Part shown: one piece after another, positions 10,960 through 23,357 of the stretch
Numbering within the stretch: the stretch's first letter is position 1
How the letters are laid out: the number at the start of each line of letters is the position of its first letter
Assembly (NCBI GenBank): GCA_037178855.1
Contig: JASJZC010000006.1
Coordinates: 9,714,501 to 9,778,500 of the forward strand
From: Oscheius sp. JU75
Taxonomy: Eukaryota > Nematoda > Chromadorea > Rhabditida > Rhabditidae
Direction of reading: 5' to 3'
Length of the DNA stretch: 64,000 nt
Position numbers and translations under genes: made by a program
Notes under the pieces: model-generated
Told to the model about the DNA's origin: nothing
The model's input: the letters and a program-made list of their open reading frames with translations, nothing else
The model's database searches: none

Positions 10960-13900
10960 CCTGCAATCGAGCCGTCTCGAAAATTTTGTCTGGGCCCGAT
11001 TCTATTGAAAGAACGAGTTCCACGCCATTGGATTAGGAGTTTCCAGTAGAGAGAGGAGGTACAATCCCGTATCCCTCTCTCTGTCCCGCCACAAAAGATA
11101 TCTATTGGGTAGACGCCAAGGCCGTCGCCCTAGTTAGCCCCCACTGTTGGCCCCCTTTGAACTTTCTATTCAAATTTTTGGCGACTGACCATATGAATGA
11201 CATGGTGATAGCAACGGGGGCTAAGGAAGAGAGTATCAGCAGCAGCCCGCTGGGAGAGGGTCGGGATGGGCACTGTCGATTGGAACAAGTTCTCACGACT
11301 ACCCCCTCTTGACTGTCAGTCTGGACGCGATGCCCCCACCCGATAACCCCCAATTGAACCCGAAGTTTTTTCGACAGATCAACTGACCTATGTTTGTTCA
11401 GCATTTGGATTAACCTTTATGATTTACCGTCAAACTGTACCGCAAACTGATTTACTGTCAAACTGTACCGTAGATGCACTGCGCGACTATTCGAGACAGT
11501 TGGATTAATGACCGTATTAACATTTCCGTGGTCAAGACAGCATTTTTGAACTTTTCAGAACTCTGCATAGTTGTAGTCCATATCAAGTATTACAATCTTG
11601 CAGAACATCGAAATGCTTGAAAGTTATGGGATTGACCTTCAAAATGGCTCAAAACTAGCGCTAATTAACGCAAGTCTCTGCTAGCCTCACCCGTACCATC
11701 GCAGGTCACAGACCGTGAGTGTAGGTTGTGAGAAACATTCAGTCATACAAAAAACTTCTTTTCAAGAAAGGGAGGGAGCTTGAAGCACAATCTTACATTT
11801 TTAACTGTCTAGAAGAAACTGCAGGTGGTATTAGGCTAGAAGACAGTATAAGCAGCTGAAGTTGTGAAAAAGTCATTCAGTCGGGACCATGAGGCTTCAA
11901 ATTTTTGTTACCAAATTTTTTGAAAGGATTTGAAATGTCAGTGGTCAAAATACGAAACCGCAGAAGAATGTGGACAGCCAAGTTTTCTGTTTTCAATTTT
12001 TCGCACCTGCAACATTGGAACACGTTTCAGGGATGTTCCATGAACACTGTCAGTTTTAGATCTCTGTCAACCTAATAAGTCTGATGCGTTTAGGCTTAGA
12101 AGTTTATCGAAGGGAGAGGAATGGATCGGAGGATGTCACCCTTAGGCACAGGAATGAATCCCACAAAGGAGGAGGGCCGATTCGGGATGTGAATGGCATT
12201 AGGCCAAAAAAAAAAGGAGTCTCGAGACTGGTTCACAAGGACTTATGGTGAGAGAAAGAAGAGGTTTCAATGAGGGCCATATCAGAAGTGGTCTGTCTGG
12301 CTGATGCCGTTCATCAAACTCTGCTGGCCGTCGGCAGCTGATCGCGAACAACCGGATAGTGGTCAGCATAGAGAGAGAGAGAGAGAGCGGGTTCGAGTCT
12401 CTATAGGTACTTTCGCGGGGCCGTTTGTTTTTGGCTTTCCCCCCTTGGCAATCGAAAACTTGATGGCGGGAGGACTTGAAGAAGAATAGCAAAGCTACAT
12501 CCGAACCAGCGGTCAAGTGGATGAGTGAAAAACTTACTCGTCGACGTCGATTCGGTCGCCACTTCTTGACCGAGACCTTTCGGACATTCCGTAGAGAAAA
12601 AAAATTCTTCAATGGAGGGCTGTAGTTGCAGAGCGTTTGGAGTTGTTTGATCGAGAGATAAGACTAGAGCCTAGTTCAGGGTTCCGGCTATAGGACGTAG
12701 TGCTGGAAGGCAGGAGCATCTGGAGGGATCACGGTACTCGTAACTTCGAATTTGACAAGTCTTAACAGGTCCTGCAAGTCGAAAGAGAGATCGAGAAGGC
12801 AGAGACAGAAAGACAGAGAGACAGACAGAAAACAAAATCTCTACATTCAGTGATATCGTACTTCGGTTTCAGACAAGGCGACCCGGCAACTGGACGTCCA
12901 GCATGAAGGAATTTTTCGACAGTAATCAACCTTATGAAGATGTGGCTTCAGCTATAGGAACCTTTGAACATGCGCACCATTTCTGACCTGTTCCCATATC
13001 AGGAATAGCTCATTCCTCTAACCCCCTTTGACTACTCGTCTTATCCTTTAGATATCTTCCACTACTCCCGAAAGCTTTTTGTGATCATCTATTGGCTTAT
13101 GGTTCTACAGCATAACTTTTTATCAATAAAGCATCACAATACGAAATAGGAACAACGTTGTCTCTCTTTGACAATTTACCATGGATCGTTCCTTTGGACA
13201 GGAGGTCATCTGAAGTCGTTGTAGCTATTCATTCTCGAGCCTCGTTTGTTCGTCTGTCGCTTAAAACGAGCCTATACCGATCCCCAGTCTAAGTTCGGTT
13301 TCGCCTCGCTGGGAATCTGCGCAGGAAAATGGCGATCCGACTAATAAGGCTCCTGAAAGTGTTTCCGGTACTTTAATGAATATATAGACAAGTAAACTTC
13401 ACCAACCTGGGAATCGAACTTGATCTCACTTCTTTTGTAGTTGGAGCGCTAACCGACTGACAAATAGGGGCAAAGCTCGCGCCAAAATTCCCTAAGGCCC
13501 ATGAATGCTCCTATGGTAACAAACCATAGGTCAAGTATACAATCGGTATAGGCTTCCTTTAATCTGGCATTACCTGGACGTTTTACAACATCGCCTAAGC
13601 TGAAAAACAAAGCTATCGGCCAGAAAGGGGCTGTCTACTACTAGAACCCTTACAATCTCTTCGTAAGGGATAAATGGTATAGTGCAAACACACAGAAAAG
13701 ATAAGGTACGGTGATCAGAGGTCACACTGCCTCATTTTGTTTTTAAAAATGGCTGTTGGCAGAGGGCATTGACTGGTTTCGCCGTGATCCGAGCAGGCAA
13801 ATACGAGAGAGCGCCCTCGTGTTCCCTCAACAGTGCCGTGATGAGGAGTCATCGCCTGCCGAATTTACTTGTCGATTTAATTTATTTTCAAAAGTTCCTG

Positions 13901-14485
13901 ACCTCTTGAGGGATTCTTCGATACAGAAATAACAGAATCTTGACTTCAAAAAGAGGCGGGGATCTTGGATGGAGCTCCAGTTGTGAAAAATCCTTGGATA
14001 GCGTTCAATCCAAGTGGATCTTAAAAATCTCATTTAGAAACATGAAAACGGGACCAATAGATCCTAATGCTGGTCTCTACTTGCACTCTGCCTCAAATTG
14101 TTTGAGTTGGTCGCAATCCCTCCCCGCAGTTTCAATCACCCTCTCCGTCTCCAAAATGATAGTCAGTTGGACACATTGGAAGTTAAGTATCCTGTCTCTC
14201 TTTGTCTTTCTACTCCGTATCTTTGTCTCTTTGTCTCTCCGTATCTCTTACTCACTGTCACTTTGTCTCGCAGTCTCTCTGTTTCTCTGTCACTCTGTCT
14301 CTCTGTCTTGCTGTCTCTTTGTCTTTCCAACCAACTTGACCTTCAAATTTGTTTTCATACATCATCCAGGAGCTTTTCGTATCGGGTTTCTCTTTACTCA
14401 GTTCCCTTTTTGCTCTTTCCCGTCCGTATTGATTCATAAGCAGTTTCAGGTTTTTATCCACTATTCGTCAAATGCTGTCAAGGAG
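10960..14485. other. Gene-poor 3.5-kb stretch
   Basis: No convincing gene is visible. It contains a copy of the CTACAAAG-type palindrome family (about 11556-11625), AGAGAGAC microsatellites (12365-12385, 12785-12830), a tRNA-like relic (13405-13468) and a long imperfect TCTCTGTC run (about 14190-14325). A minus-strand 100-codon frame at 11102-11404 with a hydrophobic segment lacks any recognisable domain. The right end should carry the promoter and 5' UTR of the kinase gene. Confidence 0.5.
13405..13468 (-). repeat. tRNA-like relic
   Basis: The minus strand shows TCAGTCGGTTAGCGCTCC (D-arm/A-box-like), an anticodon-loop-like CCAACTACAAAAG, and AGTTCGATTCCCAGG (T-arm/B box). The acceptor stem is not clearly paired, so this is more likely a tRNA-derived element than a functional tRNA. 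Confidence 0.5.
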
Positions 14486-17400
14486 ATGAGAACCCTGTAA
14501 GTTCGAATGTAGTACGGGGCGAGTTTGGCAAACAGTGAAAGAAAGGCGCCAGAGCGTATCTGTTAATCTTCTTTCACAACTTTCTTTCCAGATTGCTGTT
14601 ACTCCCGCTCCTTTTGGTTACCGATGCCTCCCCTTATCCAGATTACAGTAGTGGCTATCAACCAATACCACCACCCATGCCCTCAAATGCTGACTCTTCC
14701 CTCGCCTCGTCCATGACCGATCTCATTCACAACATTTTGAACACTTTGGACGTCACTCCCCCTCCTGGACAGACTTTCAGTGACCAGGACCTGAAAAATA
14801 TTCGGCAGGTATAATACGCAACGAATAGGAACCCAAAGCAAAGATAAATTTCAAGTCCGGGATCGAACTCCGACCCCACGGACAGTGATCGTGCTACTTG
14901 ACACTGCGCCTTAGATGCAAACTGCGGCCCAAAATTTGGGTGGTCTGAAACGCCGTCGAGATTTCTGTAGTTCAAAAACTCTTTTAGTGTGCCACTGAGA
15001 ACAGACTATAGATAGAGACAGCAAACGAAAATTTAGGCGGCGAATCTCTCGGTCAGAGCCTGGAATGATATGGCCCAAGAGGCGACGGGAGCTGCCATCG
15101 GGACTGGAGCCTATCCAACAACCTCTTACAATGACTACCGGAACAATTCCACCACAAATAATCGCGGAACTCAGACAGTAGGTCACCGTTTGCTATTTAA
15201 ATCCACTTCTTTAGAATGTGGTCTACCCGGAACGACCGCTCTACAACCCCTATCCGGTCGAACACCCACCTTGGAATCCTCCACCGCCCCCGAAAAATAA
15301 TGACAACGAAGAATTAAAAAGTGAGTTTATAAAGTTTGCTCATGCTCGATCGATGCAATTCAAAGGTATTGCGGGGCGCCACGGGTAAATACTGACGGTT
15401 GGCATCGAACCACGAGCCTAATTATTTGATTGGAATTTTCGTTGGCATTCGCGATATCTATAGTTCAGTCCCTCTGCATCTATGCGTGGTTTTGAACTGA
15501 CAAGTTAGTCCTGTAGAGAAACCAGTGGCTTAGGCTCCTGGCGGAGCGAGCCAGCAATTGTTTTGCAACTTGAGCCATATGACACTCTTCTGACTTGTCT
15601 TGTCAACTCTAATCTTGGATAACACTTGACAGAAAGAGTGCACAGACATCTTGTCAAGTGTTAGCCCAGATTAGTGTTGACAGGTGTAACAGATACTTTT
15701 TATAAAGGTAAATTTAGATGACACAAGTTTGTCTGATGCCCCGTTGGGGCTCGAGAGACAATTAGGTGCACTTCCAGTCGAGCTACTGCGACAGTAGCAA
15801 CGTTCTCCCAAAAACTCCAAACTGAATTGAATTGACTTGACTTGCAAACAATAATTGTTGTCACAAACTAACAAATTAACAGTGACAAATTGGCAATTAG
15901 GGCTTCAGACAGACACGCACACACGCAGAGTGTTTTGGGCATTAAGAACTAGATGTCAATTCAGTATGTTAACGTATAGCAAACTATTAGTAACCCGATC
16001 GTAGGTTTTCAAGACGAAAGAAGAGACGGGGTTGGCAGCATTACACGATAGCTTCTTGACAATGCTGGGCGTGAAATAGGCAGTCTGCTTGAGTAGTTGG
16101 TACAAGAAATGCAGAGACGTTAACTAACAGAGACAAACGGGAAAATAGATGATCCCCTTGACTTGGGGGCAGGTTGACAAAGTTAGGGAGAAGGTAAAAT
16201 CGGAAACGACAGGGTAATAGTGTCATTCTGCTAGTTTGATCAGAATCTTTCAGTCGGCCTGGGAGTTGGTCTCGGTGTTCCACTTGGACTGGCAGTCATT
16301 GCCATTTTCGTCTTCTTGATCTACCGACACAGGAGACAGGTATGCGGTCAGAATATATGTCCACTGCTAAGCTCAGAAAAGAGGAATTCGCCCGGTCTTC
16401 CCCCTTCCAACTACCAAAAATGACTACGTGAAGCACTATGACCCGAACAGCAGTCAATCCAGTCCAGTCATTGTCAGGTATCCCCGTTTTTTTAACACAA
16501 AAATAGCCAAGTTCTAGTGACGATCCTTGGGAGCTGGAAAGGAGCAAGCTGACCATCAACTACGACAAAAAACTCGGCTCCGGAGCCTTTTGCAACGTGT
16601 TCAAAGCTCAGATCAAGGGAGATGTCCCGGTGGCCAAAGTCTTTCCAGGAACGAGGACAGCAGAGCTCAAAAACTGCCCAGTGGCTGTGAAGATGCTCCC
16701 GTCCTTTGCCGATGATATTGCTCGATCTGACTTCATACAGGAGATCAACTTTATGAAATCGCTGGCTTATCACCCTCACCTCGTGTCGATGCTGGGATAT
16801 GTCGCGGACAGGAAGAATCCAATGCTCCTGGTGGAATATTGCGAGAAGGGCGACCTACTTCATTACATTCGGGAGAAGCGGACGGAAATTCAAGAGGTAG
16901 GTTTAGCAAGGGAAGGAATAGACAGGGAGACCGATAGGCATAGAGATAGAGAGAGATAGAGAGGCAGAGAGACAGAAAGATATGGACGGAACCAAAGTAA
17001 CAACTTCAGGGTCTTACATCGAACGGTCTCAAACTGAAAGACTTGCTCTCTTTCTCATGGCAAATCAGCAACGGATGCGTAAGTTTTCATTTAACCACCC
17101 TAAAGCTATTATTTGCAGGAGTACCTGAACAGTATGGGCTGTATTCATAGGTTTGTTTCCGTCCTTTTTGAAACTGCCTATTTCCAGGGATCTGGCAGCT
17201 AGAAACGTCCTAGTAGCGGACAACAATGTCTGCAAGGTAGGTTGTCATTTTCGGTCCCCCCTGTTCTTTACAAGACAACGCGTAAGTCTTTTGTCAGCAT
17301 CGCTGATAACGTTTTACTATCCTCTTGTTCGTAGAACTTGTGCTTTCCATTGTTTGGTTAAAGGATTAACAGAGCCTGTGGTTCAGATTGGAGATTTTGG

Positions 17401-18079
17401 ATTGTGTCGACTCACAGACTCTCTTCTGTACACTGCTCGTGGCGGCCGACTTCCGCTGAAATGGATGAGTCCAGAATCCCTGTCTTCCTATGAGTACTCC
17501 TTCAAGTCCGACGTGTAAGGAGCATTCAGTATTTCCCACAAAAATAGTCTTCAGATGGAGCTATGGTGTGCTCTTATGGGAACTGTTTAGCTTGGGAGAA
17601 GTTCCGTATGGCGGAATCCAAACCACCGACCTCTTGGAGTTTTTGGAACGAGGAAATCGTCTGGATCAGCCGAATCTCTGTCCAGATGAAATGTAAGTTT
17701 TACTTGTAGCGAGTATGTTCAGATCAAATGGCAAGCTGAAGTGAGGCTCGCCCTCTGTCTTATGGCGCAGTCGGTGAGAGGTCCGATTGCAAAGCAAAAG
17801 TCGGTTTCGATTCCCAAGCGTTGCAAACATTATGTTTTATGATGTCCCGGAAATCAGTATAGCGATTGAACTGTCTTTGTCTTTCTGTCTCTTTGTTTCT
17901 CTCGCTGTATTCAAATTTAAAATTTCAGCTACGCGGTAATGACTGACGCCTGGAAGTTGGAGCCTGCTCAGCGTCCCACCTTTCATAGCATTTGCTCCAG
18001 ATTTGCCTCAATGCTCGAGATGGCCACTGAAAGTTACGGCTACTTGATACCGAATCGTCGTTCCACAGATTCCGCCTGA
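14486..18079 (+). CDS. Receptor tyrosine kinase with a short low-complexity ectodomain (KIN-15/16-like)
   Basis: Thirteen exons join in frame: 14486-14496, 14592-14808, 15037-15177, 15215-15320, 16254-16339, 16377-16477, 16518-16896, 17010-17078, 17119-17150, 17188-17236, 17387-17514, 17555-17692 and 17929-18079. A signal peptide (MRTLLLLLPLLLVTDA) is followed by a short Pro/Ser/Asn-rich ectodomain, one membrane segment (GLAVIAIFVFLIY) and a complete kinase domain. That domain has LGSGAFCNVF (Gly loop), CPVAVKM (Lys), HRDLAARN (catalytic loop), GDFGLCR (Mg binding) and activation segment YTARGGRLPLKWMSPES. All catalytic residues are present, so it should phosphorylate tyrosine at the cell surface. 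The compact ectodomain and kinase style recall the nematode KIN-15/KIN-16 group. The ligand is unknown. A second, related receptor lies at 32952. Confidence 0.88.
14852..14914 (-). repeat. tRNA-like relic in kinase intron
   Basis: The minus strand has AGGCGCAGTGTCAAGTAGCA then GAGTTCGATCCCGGACTTG, matching A and B boxes at tRNA spacing, inside the intron after the signal-peptide exon. Confidence 0.5.
15601..15682. repeat. Foldback inverted repeat (MITE-like) in kinase intron
   Basis: The left arm begins TGTCAACTCTAATCTTGG at 15601 and pairs with the right arm ending CAGATTAGTGTTGACA at 15682. The 32-nt arms differ at only a few positions and flank an 18-nt loop. Long terminal pairing without coding capacity suggests a small non-autonomous transposon or its hairpin core. 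Confidence 0.6.
17762..17820 (+). repeat. tRNA-like relic in kinase intron
   Basis: Plus strand ATGGCGCAGTCGGTGAGAG (A box) and TCGGTTTCGATTCCCAAGCG (B box) at tRNA spacing lie in the last intron of the kinase gene. The 5' acceptor strand is not evident. Confidence 0.5.
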
Positions 18080-18112
18080 AATTGTATTTTTTTACGTCAA
18101 AACGGGTTCCGA

Positions 18113-18118
18113 AATAAA
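18113..18118 (+). promoter_or_regulatory. Poly(A) signal AATAAA of the first kinase gene
   Basis: AATAAA lies 34 nt after the kinase stop codon (18077-18079) and 75 nt before the lipase ATG. A 3' end this close to the next start is typical of operon gene spacing in nematodes. Confidence 0.6.
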
Positions 18119-18192
18119 CATGACAGACTTTTAACGGGGCAAATAATGGCTGGCTCGGTGTGAGTCAGAGCCCGTCCATCTTATCACACGAA

Positions 18193-19653
18193 ATGCGTCG
18201 ACTGGCAGCGTTCTCCTTTCTAATCCTCATCTCCAGCCCCTCCTACGCACAGATCAATTTCGGTGAATACAGCGAAAAGGTTTGACTTATTATGCCCTGT
18301 TCACAAATGTCACTTGACTCATTATTGGAAATTTTTGTGATTTTGGGTCCCGGACGGAACGCACCCGGAGAAAATAATAAAAACGCGAGTTTGATAATAG
18401 TACGTGGCGGGACCGAGTTGCAAAAAACTTGCTGTTCCCCGTTATACCTTGGCTGTCAGGCTAGGCCATTTGCGCGATCCGGAGGCACATTTTGAATTTC
18501 TTGGAGATAACTCATTGCTGAACATTTCTCGCCCAACAACTTTCGAAATGGGTCTCTAGACGATATTCTGACCTGGCTGTTTTCCTAATAACACTCGTAT
18601 TTAGCGGGCCAGACAAGCACTGAATCTGGCTGCAGCTGCCTATTCCTCTGATCCAAGTCCATGTCTGGAGAACACATTTCCGGACAAGGCTTACAAGGTC
18701 ATCGCTCAAAAGGTGAGGTACAAAAGAGAGACAGAGAGACAGAGACTCGGTGATACATAAGAACATTCTGGAATTTAGGAAAAGTCCTGTGATCGAAAAA
18801 ACAACCTCTGCTCGGTTTTTGTCGCCGTCTCTCACTATGACAAGACCATAGTTGTCTCATTCCGTGGCACGGCTACCAGTAGACAACTGAAGCTCGAAAT
18901 GATTGAGTCCCTGAAGCCAGAGGTCGACTGGTATGGGTACGGAGCAGTCGATCGCTACTTCTACGAGGCCATGAATCAGCTCTGGCCGGCCATTGAGGAG
19001 GCGCTAGCAGAACCGGCGACTTCAATGTATCGAGTTTTTTTCACTGGACACTCCCTTGGAGGAGCTCTAGCCACCCTGTCTACCCTTAAAGTGTACAGAC
19101 AGAAACTTCGCGAGCCGGACTTGGTGAGTGACCGAGCAGCTCTTATCTTTCCCTCAAACAGTGGCACAAGATTTTATAGATGCATCTTTTCACCTTCGGG
19201 GAGCCGAGAGTCGGGAACAAGATTTTGGCCAACAATGTAGACAGACTGATCACCAGCTCGTATCGAATAGTCCATGCGGCTGATATCGTCCCTCACCTAC
19301 CGCCCTGCAAGGACGACCCGAAGAACAGGAAACGGTGTGCCACGTCCGACCATCGGAGAGCCTATCACCATGGCACAGAAGTAAGTCTGAACTGGAAAGC
19401 ACTGAACCCGGTTCAGATTTGGTACAGACACGGCATGGGACCGGGTGCCTCCTACAGGATTTGCAGCAACGATGACGAGGATCCAAACTGCTCGAATGGA
19501 CTCGGGAAGTATAAAATAAACGACCACTATTATTATTTCGGAGTGATGGTCAGTGGACATGGCGCGGCTGGGTGTCCAACGGAGATTGTCACTAGTACAT
19601 CGGCTAGATGTTTGCTGTTCTTGCCAATTGTTTCCTTGCTATTAGTTGTATGA
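18193..19653 (+). CDS. Secreted, probably GPI-anchored class 3 lipase
   Basis: Four exons: 18193 to about 18279, 18605-18712, 18779-19123 and 19180-19653. The start MRRLAAFSFLILISSPSYA is a signal peptide. The serine hydrolase nucleophile motif GHSLGGALA follows FFT, as in Lipase_3 proteins. The catalytic Asp is likely in HAADIVPHLPP, and the His near the end (NDHYYYFG). Cysteines such as CKDDPKNRKRC suggest disulfides of a secreted protein. The C-terminus ends in a hydrophobic run (CLLFLPIVSLLLVV) with no cytoplasmic tail, which fits a GPI attachment signal. The family cleaves acylglycerol or phospholipid esters, and nematodes carry many secreted copies. The ATG is 113 bp after the stop of the upstream kinase, so co-transcription is possible. 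Confidence 0.87.
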
Positions 19654-19711
19654 AGATTTGCGCCTACAGTCATGAATATCTGGCCAAATGAGCGGCGCGC
19701 CTTTGCCCTCA

Positions 19712-19768
19712 TGATACAGTCGGTAAGAGTTCCGATTACGGATCCGAAAGAGTCGGGTTCGAAAAATA
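19712..19768 (+). repeat. tRNA-like relic between lipase and intermediate filament genes
   Basis: TGATACAGTCGGTAAGAG (A-box-like) and GTCGGGTTCGAAAAATATGG (B-box-like) sit at tRNA spacing in the 3' flank of the lipase gene. The element resembles the one at 17762. Confidence 0.45.
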
Positions 19769-19967
19769 TGGCAAAAGTTTTGTGAAAGTCCCGCAAAACG
19801 ACCTCAAAATGTTTGTTTTAATATTTTTGGGTGGAAGTTTTGGGTGGAAGTTTTTGTTCGCCCCGCCCCTGCTTCTGCGTGAAACCGTTTCTCCATAATA
19901 CGGCACTCTCGGGCCTTTTTAGTGATAGAGCTGCCAACAGATAAGGTCAGTCGACAGTCAAGCTGCC

Positions 19968-22491
19968 ATGCCTGAGACCACTTCTACAACTTTTCGCATC
20001 GGCCAAGGCGCCACTTCCGCCGGATCCGTCAGCATCTCCCGTCATTCCTCTTCCTCTCACCATCAATCCTCTCACCATCAATCCGCTCACCATCAATCCT
20101 CCCATCATCATTCCTCTGGAATCGCATCCGGAATCGCTACGGGAGGCTCAGCCCTGACTCACTCTCATGTCTCTCGTGACTCCTCGTCAGTGGCTTCGAC
20201 CCCCAGTGAGTTCTTTTTGTACTAAAACTATTGCCAAGCGCAGAGCAGTAAAAGTCCTTATCATTTTGAGCAACTGTGCCTCCGATGTCTCCGGGCAATC
20301 ACGTAAACAGTTTCGCTCTAACCATGTTTCCAGTTGTCAATGGCACGCACAGTATTCGGACCACGGTCATTGAGAGCGGTTTGTCGAACATTTCTGCCGA
20401 ATCGGCTACCGATGTCACGAAGATTGCCGTCACCGGAGCCCAGATGTTCTCCGAGGCGACCAAGAGGGAGAAGGAGGAGATGCAGGTAGATCTCTTCAGT
20501 ACCAAGCTCAATTTCTATACCTGCAGCGTCTCAATGTCCGCCTCGGGGACTACATTGCCCGTGTGAAGCAGCTCGAGGAACAGAACAAGTCCCTCGTGGC
20601 CGGTCTCTCGAACATTCGCGGCAAATGGGGTTCCAAGAACGATGCATTCAAGGTATGTTGCTTAATCTCTCCCTTCTTATCACTCTGGAAGAGAGCTGGA
20701 AAGCACGGAGCGTGATAAGAGTCGAGCGAGAACTCGTGTGGGTGTATTTGGCAGATTAGAACTAAGGAGGAACAGAATTGTTTCAGACCACGTATCAATC
20801 CAACTCTACCCAGGTCAGGACAGAAAAGGACACGGCTAACAAGGCCAGAATTGCCAAGGATGTGGCAGTGGCTCGCATCGATTCGGACATTATCGACTAT
20901 AGAGCAAGGTTTGGATCACGACAGAAAGACAGAGATTGTATTGACATCACTGGAAGGTAATTTCAGAATTGATGAGGTGCACCGTGTGGCCGAGGTCGAA
21001 CGCAAAAGAGTCCCACAATGGATCGCAGCCATTTCGGAAGCTGACGACGAGCTCGCCAGACTGTGCAAGAGATTCGAAGGTTTGAAAACTGAGGAAAGAA
21101 TTGCTCTCGGTGAACAGGACCGTATTCGCAAGGATCTGTCCGGACTAAATGAGGTTTCTACTTTTTGAGCAACTAACCCAAAATCTAGCAACTCGACGGC
21201 ATCCTCATTGATAAGCTCGCTTACCAAGGCCAGCTCCAGTCGATTCGTGACGAGCTCAAATTCTTGAAGAGTGTTCACGAGGAGGAAGTTCGCGAGCTTC
21301 AGGCTCTCCTGGTCGTCGCCCCAGCTGATACCAAGGAGTTCTTCCGCAGCGAACTCGCCCTGGCTATTCGGTAATACTAGCTCATCATTTTCAAATTTGG
21401 GCTTTAGTGACATCCGCAAGGAGTACCAACTGCTCGCCACTGCTGGAAAGACCAAACTGGAGAGCTGGTACAAGTCCAAGGTGGGTCGCTGTCTCTGTCT
21501 CTGTTTCGTTGAGCCCCCCTCGAATAGAGTTCCATTTTGAAGCGTCTTATCTCACTAATTCGTGGCACAAAGGGTTGCCTTATCAGTCAACGAAGACTTA
21601 TCAACAGCCATGAAAGAACTCTAAGGAATGTTTTACAGGTTCACAGCATCCAAGAGTTTGCAACGCGGCGTGGCGATGACAGTGTCATCTATCTGGAGCA
21701 GGTCCAGAAGATGACAGCGAACATGACCGAGCTGAGCACCAGATACTCCCAGATAGAGAGCAGGAATCGCACTCTCGAACTGGAGGTCTCGAAGCTCCAG
21801 AAACAGGTCGATGAGGATCATTTCTCCTACGAACGGGCCATGGCCGACTACGATAGTATGCTGATTCGCATGCGCGAGGAGTGTGCAACCCTGGTGGCAG
21901 AGCTCCAGTCCCTCTTGGACTCTAAGGCTCTTCTCGACGGTGAGATTGCCATCTACCGTGCTATGATCGACGGTGAGGAGAAGCGCGTTGGGGTCGTTGT
22001 CCAGCGTGTAGAAGAGGAACACTCTGATCAGTGGGAAGTTGCCACCAAGACCAAGTTCAATACCGTTGCCCACGGAAATGTTGCCATCATCCAGAGCGAA
22101 CCAACAGGACGCTTCCTTGTCATCACTAACAACTCTGATCATCTTGTGTGTTTTGTATTTGTACTTGATTGAGTCCATTGTTTAGGAAGAACGCATCGGA
22201 GGCTGGCGCCTAAAAAGGGTCATCGACGGTGGTCGCGAACTGAACTACTATTTCCCCACAGGATATACCCTTAGACCCCGCCAAAAGATCAGAGTGAGTC
22301 AGAGAGACAGAAAGATATTACCCCTTTTTCAGATCTTTGCCAACGGACAAGGCTCAGCTGGACCGGATTCCTTGGTTTTCGAAGGTGAGACCTCCTGGGG
22401 CATGGGCTCCAACATCACCACGGCCCTGTACAGTGCTACTGGAGAAGAAAAGTCCGTCTACACTCAAAGGACTTACGTTTCCAATGCTTAA
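19968..22491 (+). CDS. Cytoplasmic intermediate filament protein with lamin tail domain
   Basis: The head starts MPETTSTTFRIGQGATSAGS and contains a His/Ser-rich tract (SSHHQSSHHQSAHHQSSHHH). After a splice near 20204 the rod begins with the coil 1A signature (RLGDYIARVKQLEEQN, about 20530-20580). Coils 1B and 2 continue through exons near 20787-20910, 20968-21150, 21190-21371, 21409-21480 and 21639-22145. The rod-end signature is LLDGEIAIYRAMIDGEE. The tail exons (to 22491) encode an Ig-like lamin tail domain (IIQSEPTGRFLVITNNS; GGWRLKRVIDG; VFEGETSWGMG). There is no nuclear localisation motif or CaaX box, so this is the cytoplasmic protostome type, which in nematodes forms epidermal and marginal-cell filaments. 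Some exon edges are approximate. Confidence 0.92.
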
Positions 22492-23357
22492 AATAGTCAA
22501 ACCACTCCATCCCAGTAGTGATATACAAATACAAATCGATAGTAAATCTTTATTAATATATGGTCTTCACCGGTATCTTGCTGACTGGCATGGTCTATAG
22601 AGAGGCAGTTGCTCGGTAGACTATCTGGAAAAATTTTGTTGCAAAGTATGCAAGAAGGTACTGGCTTTTCGCCAGTTTCATGTCGTCTTGTGGGATCAAG
22701 AACACATCTTCTAGGTATTCGATGTTCAACAAAGTTGTAGCCCTTGATACGCTCTACAACTTTGTAGAACATTGGAAAGTTGAAAAGTACTGCAAACAGC
22801 GTTACGATTATTCGTATGAACAGAGTAATTTTCTTTTTGTGCCAAATCCCGAAGGAGCCTACATGTTCGTCGTACTCGCCTGTTGTATCAGCCAATTTAC
22901 TTGCTGACCTAGCAAAATGAGTGTAGCATCCACTCCCACGTACACAATTTGAATGTTCTCGTCACTCTTCAGAGTTACTACGACCCATGGACCCCCACAA
23001 CTTTCCCTGCCTTTCCCATTGCCCATCGATCCTACTGCCTTTTGGGATTTTTTAAAGGGTTGCGGACCCCAGAGACATCTGTGTGATAAACATGCATGAG
23101 TTTTGTTACGGTTTTATCTCTCCAGGTTTCCCTCATCCCGGGTGAACTGCCTCGCTGTTGTCAACTTTTTGGCTGGTAATGATTTGATGTTGATAAGAAA
23201 ATTGTAAGAAATACTCGCCTGGTTACAATTGAAATATTGCATGGCAAGGATGAGTAGGTATCTTAGAGCAGACAGAGAGACATAGAGGGACAGAGGGACT
23301 AAGGGACATAGACACAGAGAGACTGAATAACAGAGAGTATCATCTTTCCCTCCAGTA
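22492..23357. other. Convergent spacer with palindrome-family repeat
   Basis: Between the 3' ends of the filament gene (+) and phosphomevalonate kinase (-). It holds a copy of the bipartite CTACAAAGTTGTAG palindrome (22720-22785) and a GACAGAGAGAC microsatellite (about 23265-23335). No coding exon is supported, though a last short exon of the kinase gene could lie here. Confidence 0.5.
22720..22785. repeat. Bipartite palindrome repeat, copy
   Basis: GATGTTCAACAAAGTTGTAG, then CCTTGATACG, then CTCTACAACTTTGTAGAAC. The two halves are partly self-palindromic and partly complementary to each other. Related copies occur near 11556, 24140, 24390, 26600 and 42700. Confidence 0.6.

Noticed and set aside
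11102-11404. 100-codon minus-strand open frame with a hydrophobic segment
   Set aside because: No recognisable domain, no splice partners and no supporting promoter or poly(A) context; length is within chance for this composition.
12199-12612. 137-codon minus-strand open frame
   Set aside because: Composition is dominated by Arg and by a Ser/Leu run that comes from an AGAGAGAG repeat; no domain is visible.
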